Source of the DNA: Salvia splendens
Taxonomy: Eukaryota > Streptophyta > Magnoliopsida > Lamiales > Lamiaceae
Direction of reading: 5' to 3'
Length of the DNA stretch: 64,000 bases
NCBI RefSeq assembly: GCF_004379255.2
Contig: NC_056040.1
Span: 29,106,852-29,170,851 of the forward strand
The notes under the pieces were generated by a model that saw only the letters and a list, made by a program, of their open reading frames with translations, made no database searches and was not told the origin of the DNA. The position numbers and the translations under genes are program-made. Below are positions 31,152 to 43,512 of the stretch, piece by piece. Each line of letters opens with the position of its first letter. Position 1 is the first letter of the stretch.

Positions 31152-31414
31152 CTCCGTCCGTTCCGGCTAAGATGACACATTTCTTAGTCGACACGAGATT
31201 TTAGGAGTTGTTGGTTAATGTGTTTAATCGGAGAGAGAAAAGATGAGTGTGAGTATTAAATGAAGAGAGAAAGAAAGTTGAATATTTAATTGGGAAGAGA
31301 AAAAGTGGTTGAGTATATTAATTAGAGGGAGAAAGTTTCTAAAAGTAGAAATGTGTTATCTTATTTGGGACAAACTAAAATGAAAGTGTGTCATCTTAAG
31401 TGAGATGAAGGGAG
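31152..31414. mobile_element. MITE in gypsy pol (~263 bp)
   Basis: CTCCGTCCGTTCCGGCTAAG to GAGATGAAGGGAG, flanked by TA on both sides. The interior (GATGACACATTTCTTAG, GAGATTTTAGGAGTTGTT) is shared with the MITE at 60181-60434, so both belong to one family. Confidence 0.8.
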
Positions 31415-31675
31415 TATTACTTTAAGAATTTGATCGGAAGTAAAAGATAAGAAAGGAACAAAGAACAAAGTAGCTTGAGCAGAATATCCCAAGGGAATAA
31501 TGAGGAGGCTATAATAGATGCGTTTCCTGAAGAGCATTTGTATTATACCGAGATTCATTCCAAATTGATCAGTTGGACAGATGTCTTGGCCCAAATGATC
31601 CAGAGGAAGCAGCAAAGGAAATGAGCAAGATGAGAGAGGAGCCATGGTTTGCCGACTTAATAAACTACTGATAAA

Positions 31676-32100
31676 CACGGATTTTGCATGGTTTTAAGGC
31701 ATATATTTGACTCGTTTTTTTATTGTCAATCATGCATATTATGTCCATTATTGAAATTTTTGGTATTTTGAAGTGTTTGTTTAGAAATTACAAAAAAAGA
31801 TTTAAAAAGGTAGAAAATGTCAAAACTGAAAACCAGCCTTAATTGGAGCCAATTTTTCTGGCAATTTTGAAGTCCAATAAGTCCTTAATTCATAGTATAA
31901 TTCTCTTTGTCTTCGAAAGAGCTTCACGTTGGTATCTTGCACGCCTCAATCAGAATTCTGTAGAAAGAGTTATGACATCATTCTATGAACATTGCGCAAA
32001 GCAGTCAAAAGCAGAAATTAGACGGAAATTTATGAAAGGAAATAAATTGATGCATTATTTGGAGGACACTTTGTAGATCTATGAGTTCCCATACGTAACG
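31676..32100 (+). mobile_element. Probable gypsy 3' LTR remnant
   Basis: Begins TGATAAACACGGATTTTGCA after the pol remnant and contains GAGCTTCACGTTGGTATCTTG, CACGCCTCAATCAGA and AAAGAGTTATGAC. The same blocks, diverged, occur inside the tandem duplication at 60.8 and 61.6 kb. No clear right end. Confidence 0.5.
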
Positions 32101-32206
32101 TATGTAATAACTGATCATTGTAGATGGGTAAGTATTTCGAAAGTTGTTATTCCGCACAGACACTTTACAAAATCTAACTGTCGCAAATATACAAAACTGG
32201 AACAAC

Positions 32207-32283
32207 TGCTCTCGTTGAGAGTCGAACAACTCAAGACCTCCCGCTTACTAAACGGGTGCTCTAACCAACTGAGCTACGAGAGC
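32207..32283 (-). tRNA. tRNA-Thr (anticodon AGU) with enlarged T-loop
   Basis: The minus strand folds into a cloverleaf. Acceptor GCTCTCG pairs with CGAGAGC, the D-arm is AGCTCAGTTGGTTAGAGC, the anticodon stem CCCGT/GCGGG has loop TTAGTAA (anticodon AGT), and the T-stem is TTGAG/CTCAA. The T-loop is 10 nt (TTGTTCGACT) rather than 7, as if TTG had been inserted. Total 77 nt without CCA. A TTTT run 11 nt downstream could stop Pol III, and TATAAAAG lies just upstream. The insertion in the T-loop (B box) may impair function, so a recent pseudogene is possible. Confidence 0.85.
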
Positions 32284-32962
32284 GGCTGTTGCTTTTATAA
32301 GTTGCTGTTTTGGGATATTGGCCCCAAATATCTTTAAACTTTCAAAAAATTTGTTTTTATTGACAAATAGTCAATGTCATTTTAATGTAGCCGGAATCCA
32401 TCGCGGTGGGAAATAACCACGGAAAAAGTTTGTGATATTATTGCCAAGTTGAAAGTACGTGGAAAAAAAACAATTTTTTATAAAGTTTTATGATATTAGG
32501 GGCCAATATCTCTTGTTTTTCATGGCGAAACATTCTCTCTCCGAATCCATTTAAATTCCTCTGAACTGGTGTACAATAAAACTGGCAGACTGATATGTTT
32601 TGCTTTAACTGTCATGGCATTTGGATCCAATGATTTTGTAGCACAAGTTTTGCCAGAATTCCCAATTCTTTCTTTTAATATTAAATTTTACTGGACAATG
32701 TTGCAAAGAGTGATTATGCTATTGGATGAAATATGATATTCAGACTGATATATATCTTGATTGTTGCATTGAATATATAATAAACCACCTCCTTTTTTTT
32801 AGTTTTGAACTTAACTAACTAGCTTCATTACTTTCACATATGTATGTATGTATGTATGAGAACAAAACTACATCAGCTGTAATTAGCTCTATAATTCACC
32901 ATTCTTGTTTTTTGATTCAATCACATCTTATTTTCTATAGGCAGCTTAGTATAAATTCTCAA
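32284..32962. other. Intergenic between tRNA and beta-galactosidase 3' end
   Basis: AT-rich with a short (ATGT)n run near 32838-32857. It would hold the 3' untranslated region of the beta-galactosidase gene. No other feature seen. Confidence 0.4.
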
Positions 32963-35900
32963 TCATGCTGTTCTCTTCACTAAGGTGATCTTCGTTGGGT
33001 CGCCGCCCCATTCCTCAAACATGACCAACAAATTCCCACTCGGTTTCAGCCATGATCGCGGAACATGGTACCTGAAATTCACACCACTTGTTATGTTGCT
33101 CGCAATAAAATCATGTCATGTAATCGTGAGCGTGGATTTGTTGCGCCTTACCATCTCTGCGACGGCTGATTGCAATTTCTTTGGCATTTCTTCTCAGTGA
33201 ATGTGCCTGCATAGTTGCAGTTCCCACAGCTACCCTTTGCTATGTATGCCGGCCAGTGTCTGCCTATGCTTTGCCCGTTTATCCACACCTCGCCTTTGCC
33301 CATGCTCATCATGTCCACAGCCAATGGATCCTCCCCGCCTGGTGCCTCAAATGTAGCCTGCAAACAAATGAAACAGATTTATATTCTCATTCCAACAAAC
33401 CTCATCAGGCCTCGCTTGGGTGAGTTCCAGATGAGACCGGCTACCTTATACCACGTTAAGGGCTGTTTCTGAGCAAGAAGGGATCCTTGCACCCATTCAA
33501 CCGATGAACTTCCGGTCACTGTCCCAAGGCTCAGCGACTCGCCTCTCAAGCCAGTCTATTCATGTAGAATAATAACACAAGGATGAATTTAGTCCCAAAA
33601 TTTTAATTAGGTGGAAGGAAAAATCTGCTGATTAATTCAAGATCATCTAACCTTGTAGGACCATTTCTGCTTTGTCAAGTCTCTCGTGCCCGCATTGAGG
33701 CCGTTCAAAGTGACAGGTCCAAGAACGCCTTCATTCCACCTCTCGTAGTGCAAACCCACGTTCTGACATATTTAAGAAACAAAAGCAGTCTTGTAAGAGA
33801 TTGGACAATGCTGGTGTGAGATAAGAGTGAAAGTACGGTTCCACTGACCGGAAGGCCCACAGAAACGCTAAGCAGAGATATTTTGTTAACTCCGGCTCTC
33901 AAATTTACTTTGCCACTGTACGTCACTTTAGGATTGTCCAGACTTCCGTACACGGTTCCTGATGTAGAGGCAAAACCATGTCAATATACATAGATAAAAA
34001 AGGAGAAGACGCGTACATATACATAACAAGAGACCATATATCACCTGCTAGCTTTCCGTTGATGAAAACATGCAAGGCATGGCCAGCTGACATAACTGTG
34101 AGAAGAGGCCATTCGCCACTCTTCAAGAATCCTTCATCGGATGCTATATTTACACTGAAAATTTGTATCGTAACGAGTGAGCACATCAACCCCTTTTCGC
34201 CTGAAAGATTCAAGATGAAACTCGATTGTTGATCACTTACTCTGTCAGATACCATAGATAATCAGATGAGTCTCTTGTAACACTTAGTTGCTCCCATAAG
34301 CCGGACTTTGTAACTGTGTCTCTATCATCTGACGAAGGAGTCTCTTCGTTGTATGATTGCCAACTTAACGCACCACCCACGGGTAACATTTTCGGTGTGG
34401 AGCTTTTTGAGCTAATCTGCAGCCACATGTAAGAATATTGAAAACCAATAGCATTATTGTAGAGATGTCATGTTTGCTTACTCTTGCAGTGTTGTAAACA
34501 ACAGTCTGGCAGTCGGGGAGAATGCTGATCGACCAAGGGGGCAAATCATACTGCACGTTTTGGAATGTCAGCTTCGTAGAGAATGTGGGGTCGTAGTTGG
34601 AGAGAAATGCAGCACAAGCCCCAGTCTTGGATCTGAACACATGAACCTGAGGATCAGATGATGAGCACGACGTAAATACAAAATGTTAAAAGTACAATCG
34701 AAGAGCAATTTTAGTTGGGAAGCTAAGATAGTATCGATTTTCACCTCTTGATTTTTCCCGGGCCATGTGACTGTGGGATAAGAAGACACTAGAGCTGGTT
34801 CGCATTGCTTGATTGCTTTGTGCAAGTCCCTCAAGTGCCCCCACTTAGGCTCGTTCAATAGTCCTATTCACCAACAATGGCTCAATCAATTCTTCGTGAA
34901 GAACATCACTGAACATGATGATAGTACTGATATTAAAGGTTACCATATTCATCAATTGGAGCATCATAATCATAGCTGGTGGCAACAAAAAGACCAGCTG
35001 CATTTCGTCCAAAGTTCGTCCCTCCATGATACTGGTACCGTGCAAATATGCAACAGAAGACAAACATTTTTGTTATCTGCAAATCCTCCACTTCTTTCAA
35101 ATCAGGATACCGTAACTGCCTATTTTGAAGAGACAACTTACCATGTAATAATTGAAGAAGGAGCCATTGTTCTGCACAAACCTAGCCACTGCAAAGGCCA
35201 TGTCTTCAGCAGGTCTGTAAGGAATCGTTCCACCAAATTGTGTATACCTACACGACGTATAAAAGACTTAGAATTATCCAATCAAACAATGAGATCTTCG
35301 TTCTTATGCAGATAGCTAAGTTCATTCCTTACCAGCCAGTCCAGGCTTCAGTCCACATTTTTGGCTTGTTCGGCTTGTTAGGATGAAAGCCTTCGCAGTA
35401 GAACCCGTTACAAGTATCTATCTGTAACGATTAAACATGATTAGGAAATATGCACAAGAACAAAGAAATGTTGCTGAAAATAAGCAAACGTCACACGCTA
35501 GCTTGACTGATATGATCATTACTTCAACAAGTCAAATCATTAGTAGATTTTTGGACCGAACTGTCCCTTTGTCGCGTATTATTATAACAAGAAAACGATA
35601 ATTCTAAACTCAATAAGCCGTGTTTCAAAAGCTAAAGCAATAAAGAAACATGTAGATATACCAAAACCATTCCTGACTTGTTTGAAACTATACACACAAG
35701 TTAGAGAAAAACAGAAAAATTCTCACCATGGGATCAGGGGCAGTTTCTTGCTTGCACATGATCCACGGGACACCGGTATTTTGAGCCACCGCCATTTTTG
35801 CAGCCCATGCTGAGTAAGCTTTACCAGGAGCACCAATTTCCCACTCCACTGGTCCATACTCATTTTCTATCTGCCAATATTCATCTCTCAAAACTGGTCA

Positions 35901-36877
35901 CAACAAAATTGCCAACTCATACATATATGTACGTGCGCGCGCGTATGTACCTGAGACATGATAATAGGTCCTCCTTGGGGCTCAAACAACCTCTCCGACT
36001 TCATCAACCCGACAATCCTTTGAACAAAACTTTGCATAGCCGCCTTCATCACAATTATACATGTACATACCAAAATCATCAGCTACAAAAATCCTCATTT
36101 CAAATACAATGTGAGTATGTTTTGTGTGAGAGTGCAGACCTTGAAAGGCCCATTGTCTGTTCTGAACTCGATTCCCGGCACATACTTGAGCCAAACAGGG
36201 AATCCCCTGCATCACAATTGAGCAGCAAAAAATTTCAGTGATCAAGAAACAATGTAGTAGTAGCCCATAAAAATCAATTGGATTTGACATCATAAAAATC
36301 ACCCAAAATTCCACTCTGCACAAACAAAAGGCCCAATGCGGAGGTGCACGTAGAGACCGGCTTGGTGCGCCAATTTGATGAATCTCACCAGGTCGAAACG
36401 CCCTACGAAATTGTACTGCCCACAACAATAAACCCAATAAAAATTGAATCTTTTTTTTCTATATGCAAAATTTATGAAGTAAATGTACCTTCCCAGGAGA
36501 AGGCTCATGCCCATTCCAAAACACATAAGTCTGTATAACATCTAACCCACCATCTTTAGCCTTTTGAATGAGATCAGGCCACATCTATCACCAAGAAAAT
36601 AATCAAGTCAAAAAAATTCAATCTTTATTACTAAAATGAAAAACTATCACCAAGAAAATAATCAATCCATAAAAATTCAATCTTTTTTAGTAAAATGAAA
36701 AATTAGTACCTCAGGCGTGCTTCTTGGATAGTGAATGGAACCAGAGATGAGAATTTTCCTCTTCCCATTAATAATAAAGGATTTGTCATCATAAGAAACT
36801 GTGGCTCCAACAGATGAAATGGCCAACAATAACACCAAACTAAACATGATTCCCAACATTTTTAAGGTTGAGCCCAT
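32963..36877 (-). CDS. BGAL: Beta-galactosidase, glycoside hydrolase family 35, 18 exons
   Basis: Exons (minus strand order): 36710-36877, 36489-36584, 36303-36415, 36140-36206, 35951-36043, 35727-35870, 35333-35421, 35142-35247, 34944-35031, 34745-34863, 34482-34646, 34241-34416, 34045-34154, 33849-33958, 33652-33762, 33445-33555, 33152-33357, 32963-33071. All have GT-AG borders and sum to 2,181 bases, giving 726 aa. The enzyme removes terminal beta-galactose from cell-wall glycans. The N-terminal hydrophobic signal ([18 protein letters not shown]) sends it to the apoplast. The GH35 signature [14 protein letters not shown] gives acid/base Glu183 and WTEAWTGW gives nucleophile Glu252, 69 residues apart as in tomato TBG4 (from memory). 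Beta-sandwich domains follow ([14 protein letters not shown]). It ends LVKRTA without the C-terminal SUEL lectin domain, so it resembles the short plant members (~725-730 aa, BGAL2/4 type). No defects found; a functional gene. Confidence 0.96.
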
Positions 36878-36942
36878 GGCTTTTGAGACAGAGACAGAAA
36901 AAGGGGGTCTCTTCCTTTGTTATTTTGGAGAAAAAAGTTGGA

Positions 36943-36951
36943 ATTTATATA
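36943..36951 (-). promoter_or_regulatory. TATA box of beta-galactosidase gene
   Basis: TATATAAAT on the minus strand, about 70 bp upstream of the ATG at 36877, a fitting distance for a short 5' untranslated region. Confidence 0.6.
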
Positions 36952-37019
36952 GGATGATAGGTAGTGCGATTATGTTTTTGAAGACAAAGAGGAAGTTTGG
37001 AGTTTTGGTTATTTGTGCA

Positions 37020-38270
37020 TGAGATAATGGGAAAGCTCCAACTGCTTTTTAGTTTTTATAAAGATTGAAGTGGAAAGAGACAAATCCATAAACTCTTATT
37101 TTAGGTGGGGTTAAGTGAGAGACCTGAATTGTATGAACTAAGCAACTTTCTCTTAATTTTACTTCTTGCTGCACCACAATTTCGCCCAAACTGGATTCGG
37201 TGAAAAATTTAGAAAGCTTGGTGATGAAAAAATACTCCACTTGCATACAAAGCAATATATGGATATTTCACATTCTTCAATTTTTAGACTTATTTGTCAA
37301 TATTACGTCAACTTTTTTTGTTTTCAATAGCTTCTAAGAAATACCCCCCTTTTTAAAAAAGTTTATCTCGACAATATATGATAAATTGCGAGATACCTAG
37401 ATAAAATTTTAATTCATTTAAGAAACTTTTTCACATTTTCTATCCCATTGTGCTCTTTCCGGTCTCAAGGGCACAATTGACAATTTTTTTATATCACCTT
37501 CTCTGTTTCTTATTTTGATTGTTATTTTCAATTTATATTATTGTTTGTATTCAATCATTTATTTGTGTACGATTTTTTTTACTCAAAATTCAAGACTATT
37601 ATAGTTAATACATCATTATTATTATTATACCTAAAATTGTATTTGAAAGACTTATTTTTTTTCTTTTCTTTTTTCATTTGTTTTATTCATTAATGATAAT
37701 TAAACTAAAAATATATTAACTCTTATCCCTAATAAATGTAAGAATATTTGTCAACTGTCTCGCTTAAAAAAATTACTATTCCCTCTTATCCCTAATAAAT
37801 TTTTGTTTCACCTAAAAATAATATTATTCCTTCATATCCCTAACAAATGTTTCAAAACCCCTAATAACAAAAGAATAAAGATAAACTGACAAAAATTCTA
37901 TATACAAAATGCACTTCATATTTGAGCCTGATAAGATCAAATTATTTTGAATTAATAGCATCATTAGTTACATACTTATGTGTTTAATTTGACCATATTT
38001 ACAATTATAGGAGGAAAATTATATTAATTCAATTTTTCCTTTGTTTTAAAATTTTCAAAATAAATTTTTTGATAGAATAATCATTCATAGTATTTTAATG
38101 GAATGATTTTTTTATTCATTTTTATGAAGATAAATAATTTGGTCTTTTTCTCTACAAAGCAAAATTTGGGAAAAATACTTTTTTATTTGAAATTTCTCTT
38201 GTATTATGCCATATATATTTTTAAAACTACTAATATTTTATTTTTAATTCTAACTTTTAATTTAGCAAGT
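37020..38270. other. AT-rich intergenic region
   Basis: Upstream region of the beta-galactosidase gene, without recognisable genes. TATCCCTAA(T/C)AAAT-type motifs recur at about 37725, 37785 and 37838, a short degenerate repeat. Confidence 0.4.
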
Positions 38271-38276
38271 ATTCCC

Positions 38277-38335
38277 TCCGTCCCAAGGAAGATGACCCCT
38301 TCCTTGGGCGGCACGAGATTTTATGTATCTTTATT
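38277..38335. mobile_element. Truncated MITE end
   Basis: TTCCCTCCGTCCCAAGGAAG followed by CCTTGGGCGGCACGAG. The other end is missing where LTR sequence begins near 38340. Confidence 0.55.
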
Positions 38336-38344
38336 TTGTGTGTT

Positions 38345-39109
38345 AATAAATAAGTGTTTCTTGCTAAGTCCACTTTTGGAGTATATAATATGTTAATTAA
38401 TTCAGTCCATAGCATACATTGATTAATTAATGGATGTTTCTATCTTAAGTGCGGAAAATAAATTCCATACAAATGGAAACCCGGAATACTTGTAATTTCG
38501 GATTTGGATGGGCAGTGCAATATTACTTCTTTAGTGGCTGACTGTAATATTCCAATATAAGCTTATATTAAATTGTGGGTTCAATTTAATTAGTAAAAAG
38601 CTAATTAGGGGAGGCCATATCCAAATTCTTCCTTAGATCCCTAACTGGGTCCAATATGTGACTTAATATAAATAGGAAAATAAAGAGACAGAAAACACAC
38701 TTGTTTTTCTTAAAAAAATTTCGTCCCCCCTTATTCCAAGGAGAGGAACGATTTTTGTTTTCCCTCCGTGAGCAGGATTTCTTTATTTAAGTCCTAGTAT
38801 TCTGGTGAGATTTGCCCACACAAATATCAGTTTACTGTCCGGGATAACAGTCAGAACATCCGAGGTCGAGTACTCAAGATCTTCACGTGGAGTAGACGCA
38901 AGCCATCTTCGATTCTTAAGTGAATCAGCAAGGTAAGTTGGCTTACTTCGTAGCAAGCATGTTTTATGTATTATTTATAATGAAGCATGTTTAAATTCAA
39001 GTTATAAGCATGATACATGTGATAATTACGCGAATTGAGTTTATCTAAATAATTTACTAAATAGATCAGTTTTTATGTGATCCGTTTGAATGCACGCTTC
39101 CGCTGCCAA
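38345..39109 (+). mobile_element. 3' half of family-A LTR
   Basis: From ATAAATAAGTGTTTCTTGC to CGCTTCCGCTGCCAA it matches the last ~770 bp of the 1,474-bp LTR at 62236, including the TATAAATAGG site near 38669. The first half and the last ~8 bp are lost, the latter at the junction with copia D. Confidence 0.88.
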
Positions 39110-39169
39110 TCTAGAAGAGAGAAGTTTGAATGTTAGTTAACTAACAACTACTAGCCGTTGGAGGTTTCT

Positions 39170-39350
39170 TGAAAATTCGGTTATAACTGTTTGGCTTCAT
39201 CGAGTGAACCGTTTGGAAAGAAGTGAACTGTTTGGCTTCATTAAAGGAGTGAACAGTTATAACCGAATTTTATATCTCTAACCGAATTTTGAAAATTCGG
39301 TCTTGAGTTTGAAAATTCGGTTAGAGACAGAAAATTCGGTTATAACTGTT
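39170..39350. repeat. Repeated GAAAATTCGGTTATAACTG motif
   Basis: GAAAATTCGGTT and its complement AACCGAATTTT occur about seven times in 180 bp in both orientations, with CTGTTTGGCTTCAT also repeated. The 3' LTR of the same element has the motif once, so it expanded locally. Confidence 0.8.
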
Positions 39351-39359
39351 TTGTCTTCT

Positions 39360-41555
39360 TCAGGTGCTGGGAAGCATTTCTGGGCAGAAGCTGTGACAAT
39401 AGCAACTTATCTGATCAATAAATGCCCTTCCTCAGGCATAGGGGGTTCTATACCGGATCAGAAATGGTATGGAACAAAGCCTGACTACACCAGGCGGAAG
39501 CCTTTTGGGTGCAAGGCATTTGCACATTTGAAACAAGGGAAACTGAATGCAAGAGCTTTACAGTGTGTCATGCTTGGTTATCAGATATGAGTGAAGGGAT
39601 ATAGGCTCGGTTGCATTGAGCCTAGGAATCAAAAAGTGATAATTAGCAGAGATGTTGTCTTTATTGAGGACAACATGCCTTTTCTTGACAACAAAGGCAT
39701 CAAACAGACTGCTGACCCTGATGATGCTCCTCTAACAGAAGATTGAACAACTACTTCTTTTGATAAAATGAATATAGAGGCTGATGAAGCAGGTGGAGTT
39801 CAAGAGGGTCAAGAAAGTGATACTGAGATCCAGCAGCATCAACACGATGACTCACAGCAGTACCAAATAGCAAGGGACAGGCCACGAAGAACTAATGTGA
39901 GGGCACCAGCCAAATTTAATGATTATGAGATGCTCTACTATGCTCTGCATATAGCTGAACAAATGGAGACTTCAGAGCCTGGCTCCTATGCTGAGGCTGT
40001 AAATGGGCCAGAAAGAGAACTATGGATTCAAGCCATGAAAGAAGAGGTTGAATAACTGATCAGCAACAAGACATGGATTTTGGTTGAGAAGTCTGAATTC
40101 AAAAAAATTATTGGATGCAAGTGGGTGTTCAAAAAGAAAATAGAGTCAGCTGATGCACAGAAAATCAGATTTAAAGCAAGACTTGTTGCTAAGGGTTTCA
40201 ACTAAGAAGAGGGGATATATTTCAATGAGGTCTACTCTCCAGTTGTCAAGCATAATTCCATTCGAATCTTGTTGGCAGTGGCAGCTAAGAAAGGTTGGGA
40301 ATTAGAACAACTTGATGTCAAGCCAGCATTTTTGAATGGAGATCTTGAAGAAACAATTTACATGGCTCAGCCACAAGGTTTTGAGATCCCTGGGTCTGAG
40401 CAGAAAGTGTGTATGCTTAAGAGAAGCATCTATGGCCTTAAACAAAGCAGCATGCAAAGGTATCTGAAATTTGGTGAAAGCTTGACAAATCTGGGCTTCA
40501 CTAGATCCTTGTATGATAGCTGTGTATTTGTGAAGAAGCAGAAAAACAAGGCACCCATATATCTACTTTTGTATGTAGATGATATGTTAATCTCAGGACC
40601 AGACATGGAAGAGATTAGTAAGGTGAAAGAACAGCTCAAATCAGACTTTGAGATGAAGGATCTTGGCACTGCAAGAAGGATCCTTGGAATGGACATAATC
40701 AGAGACATAAGCAAGAAGAAGCTATGGCTGTTTCAGACTGATTACATTCTCAAAACTATGAAGAAATTCAGAGTTGATAACATGAGGTGCACATCAACAC
40801 CCATGGCTATGCATTTCAAGCTGACAAAAGATCAGAGAGCTAAGACTGATGAAGAAAGGAAGGAAATGGAGTTAGTGCCATACTCCAATATTGTAGGCAG
40901 CCTGATGTACCTGATGATATGTACTAGGCCTGACATAGCACATGCCATAAGCACAACAAGTAGATACATGGCAGATTTTGGCAAACAACACTGGAGTGCT
41001 TTGAAATGGACTCTGAGGTATCTTGGAGGAACAAATAAGCTGGGCATATTATTCACTGGTGATGGTGGAGTAGAGGAAGAGCCTTTGATAGGCTATTGTG
41101 ATTCAGATTATGCAGCATATCTGGACACAAGAAGATCACAGACTGACTACATCTTCACTTTGTTTGGTTCAGCCATATGTTGGAAGTCAAGTTTGCAAAA
41201 TGTGGTTGCTTTGTCAACAACCGAAGCTGAGTATATGTCATTGACTTCAACAGTGAAAGAAGCAAAGTGGCTCCTTGGACTTGTGGGTGAATTTGGAATA
41301 CAACAAAAGAGTGTGGCAATACACTGTGATAACAATGGAGCATTGTGTCTTGCTAGACATCAAATGTTTCATGAACGTAGCAAACACATTGATGTAAGGC
41401 TACATTTTATAATGGATGAAGTGGAGAGTGGCAGGGTGAAGGTGATCAAGATTGACACGGCCCATAACCCTGCTGATATGCTCACTAAACCACTAAGCAA
41501 GGAGAAATTCGAGTATTGTTGCAGATTGGTAGGATTGTGTGTAGTGAAGTTTTGA
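39360..41555 (+). pseudogene. copia D integrase end, reverse transcriptase and RNase H
   Basis: Pieces: 39360-39590 (KHFWAEAVTIATYLINKCP, the integrase C-terminal part), 39600-40055 (VKGYRL-like remnant, linker, AEAVNGPERELWIQAMKEE), a stop near 40053, then RT motifs in GCKWVFKKK. A TAA sits near 40202, where the family has Gln after KGF(N/S). The main frame 40269-41555 carries LDVKPAFLNGDLEETIYM, IYGLKQSS, the catalytic LLLYVDDMLISGPD, RT thumb CTRPDIAHAIS, and RNase H blocks STTEAEYMSL, HCDNNGALCLARH and NPADMLTKPL. The last frame is intact. It belongs to a different copia lineage from A, B and C (TNT1-like end). Confidence 0.88.
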
Positions 41556-41598
41556 AAATTCTTTTTCTGAGCATTGCTTCATTAGTCAAGGTGGAGAT

Positions 41599-41959
41599 TG
41601 TTATGAAGATTGCCTAGATGAAGTAATGCATGTGCATGGAAGTTAAGTTGGAATGCAAAACACACGATCAAGAAGAGACAAGTTTGAATGTTAGTTAACT
41701 AACAGCTACTAGCCGTTGGAGCTTTCTTGAAAATTCGGTTATAACCATTTGGCTTCATCGAGTGAAGGCTTGTTCACTCTTTTAGTTTTAGCTAGTATAA
41801 ATAGAGTAGTTAGCTCATTGTGGAGATTGACTCATATTGTAAACACTTCTTGATTTACACATTGGATAAGATTCTAGTTCAACTCTCCAAAAATATAGTG
41901 TTCTTCATTCTTCATTGTTTGGTTTTTCTTGATCGGTTATCACGTTGCATTCTTCAACA
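41599..41959 (+). mobile_element. 3' LTR of copia D (361 bp)
   Basis: TGTTATGAAGATTGCC to TTCTTCAACA, preceded by the purine tract AAGGTGGAGAT. Contains TATAAATAGAG near 41799. Confidence 0.82.
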
Positions 41960-42811
41960 TAATGGGGTCGATATTTCAAATTGTGTATGTATTTAGATCT
42001 ATAAGTACATACACAATTTATTTTCATTTGCATTCCAATCAATTTATACATATCTTAACACTCATCTAGAAATTTGGTAACACACCAACAGATTTTAGCC
42101 TGGAAAATTGAATAATTTAGTTCTGGTAATTGTAAATTATGTAATTTTTGCTATATAATTTTCAATATTTAACTAATGTAATTTTTAGTATTTATAAATT
42201 ATGTAAGTTTTAATAATTGAAAAAATGATGAACCAGAAAATTAGATTATAATAAGTATTAATTTATCAGAAGACCTATGGTTTTAAATTGACCTAGTTTG
42301 AAACTAAATAAATACCGACACATATGTCGATTAAAACACTTATTTTGGATCTCTATTACAAATAGAGCAGTCATATTTTAACAACAGACAATTTTATACT
42401 GAAACATCATCTAAAATATATAAATCCATCAAATAAAATAAATTACTAATACTCAAAGATTAAAAAATTAGCAAAAAAGTTCTTATATTTTCAAATATGA
42501 GCAATACATCAATTACTTTTAAGTATTTTGAGATTTTTAAATTACAATTGGCTAAAATTAATTTAAATAAGTTATAATATCTAAAAAAATATCCTAACTT
42601 TTGGCCAATTTAGGTTTTTATCACAAACTTCAATTGTGGTGAAAAATACACAAACTTTAATAATAATAATAATAATAATATTTATTATTTTTATTTTTCT
42701 TCTGATGTAAAAATCAAGTACATATAATATTATCTAACAATATATAATGCAGTAATAAATTTGTTTAAAAATGAAAGTTTTTTCGCTTATTTTCACAATA
42801 TATTTTATTAA
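41960..42811. other. AT-rich intergenic region
   Basis: No gene seen. Includes an (AAT)n run at about 42660-42680. Confidence 0.4.
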
Positions 42812-42900
42812 GAGTGAACTACATAAATAATACCAAATTTTTTTCATTTTCGGACATAAATGGTACCTAATCTTTATTTTATATCGTTTTTGGTACCCCA
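42812..42900 (+). repeat. MULE-like terminal inverted repeat, left
   Basis: AGAGTGAACTACATAAATAA, a TTTTCGGACATAAATGGTACC block and TTTATTTTATATCGTTTTTG. Its inverted, diverged partner is at 52121-52209. Ends beginning GAGTGAACTACAWAAATGGT are common on plant Mutator-like elements and MITEs. Confidence 0.6.
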
Positions 42901-43512
42901 TGACAAAAATAACCCTAGGTACCAAACATGTGATTTTTTGGTTATGGAGGATATTTTTGAAAATTTCAATTAAATAGTATACTAAACATGTGATTTTTTT
43001 TCTTCCTTTCTTATTTCTTTTTTCTTCATTTTCTTCTATTTTTTACGTATCTTTCTTGCTTCTTTCTTTTTTCTCCTTAGTTTATGATTCCTCTTTTTTC
43101 TTCTTTTTCTTCTTTCTTTTTAGTGTTTTATACATACATCTAATTGCATTCATAATATAAATCAAGGACAAAACACCTAATTAAATTTGTAAGATCGTGG
43201 GCCATATGCAGGAGGCCCAAGTAATTAGTCACGGGCCCAATATCCACTGCCCATTATTTGTTGGCCCTGCTCCTAACCCTAGCTACGTGTCAGTGTGCGA
43301 TTGGGTGCTCTATCACTCTCTTTTATATACTCATTTGGTTCTGAACCGCCTCACTTTTTACCCTCATTCTCACTCTCTTCTCTCTCGGTGTAACTGTTTC
43401 TTCTTCTTTCTAATCTGGGGTTTGTTCCATGAGATTGCTATGTCTTCTCTCTGTGTAAGCTTGAGAGTTCTCATCTCTTTCTTCATCTCTAGTGTGAGTG
43501 CAAGGTGTGAGG

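Larger units (their letters stand above)
39110..41959 (+). mobile_element. Copia element D, internally deleted
   Basis: Left part (39113-39355) is a fragment of its LTR: GAAGTTTGAATGTTAGTTAAC and ACTAGCCGTTGGAGG match 41687-41725. It is followed by shuffled copies of GAAAATTCGGTTATAACTG. At about 39360 it jumps into the middle of integrase. The right end is a complete LTR (41599-41959). So gag, protease and half of integrase are gone. Confidence 0.85.
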
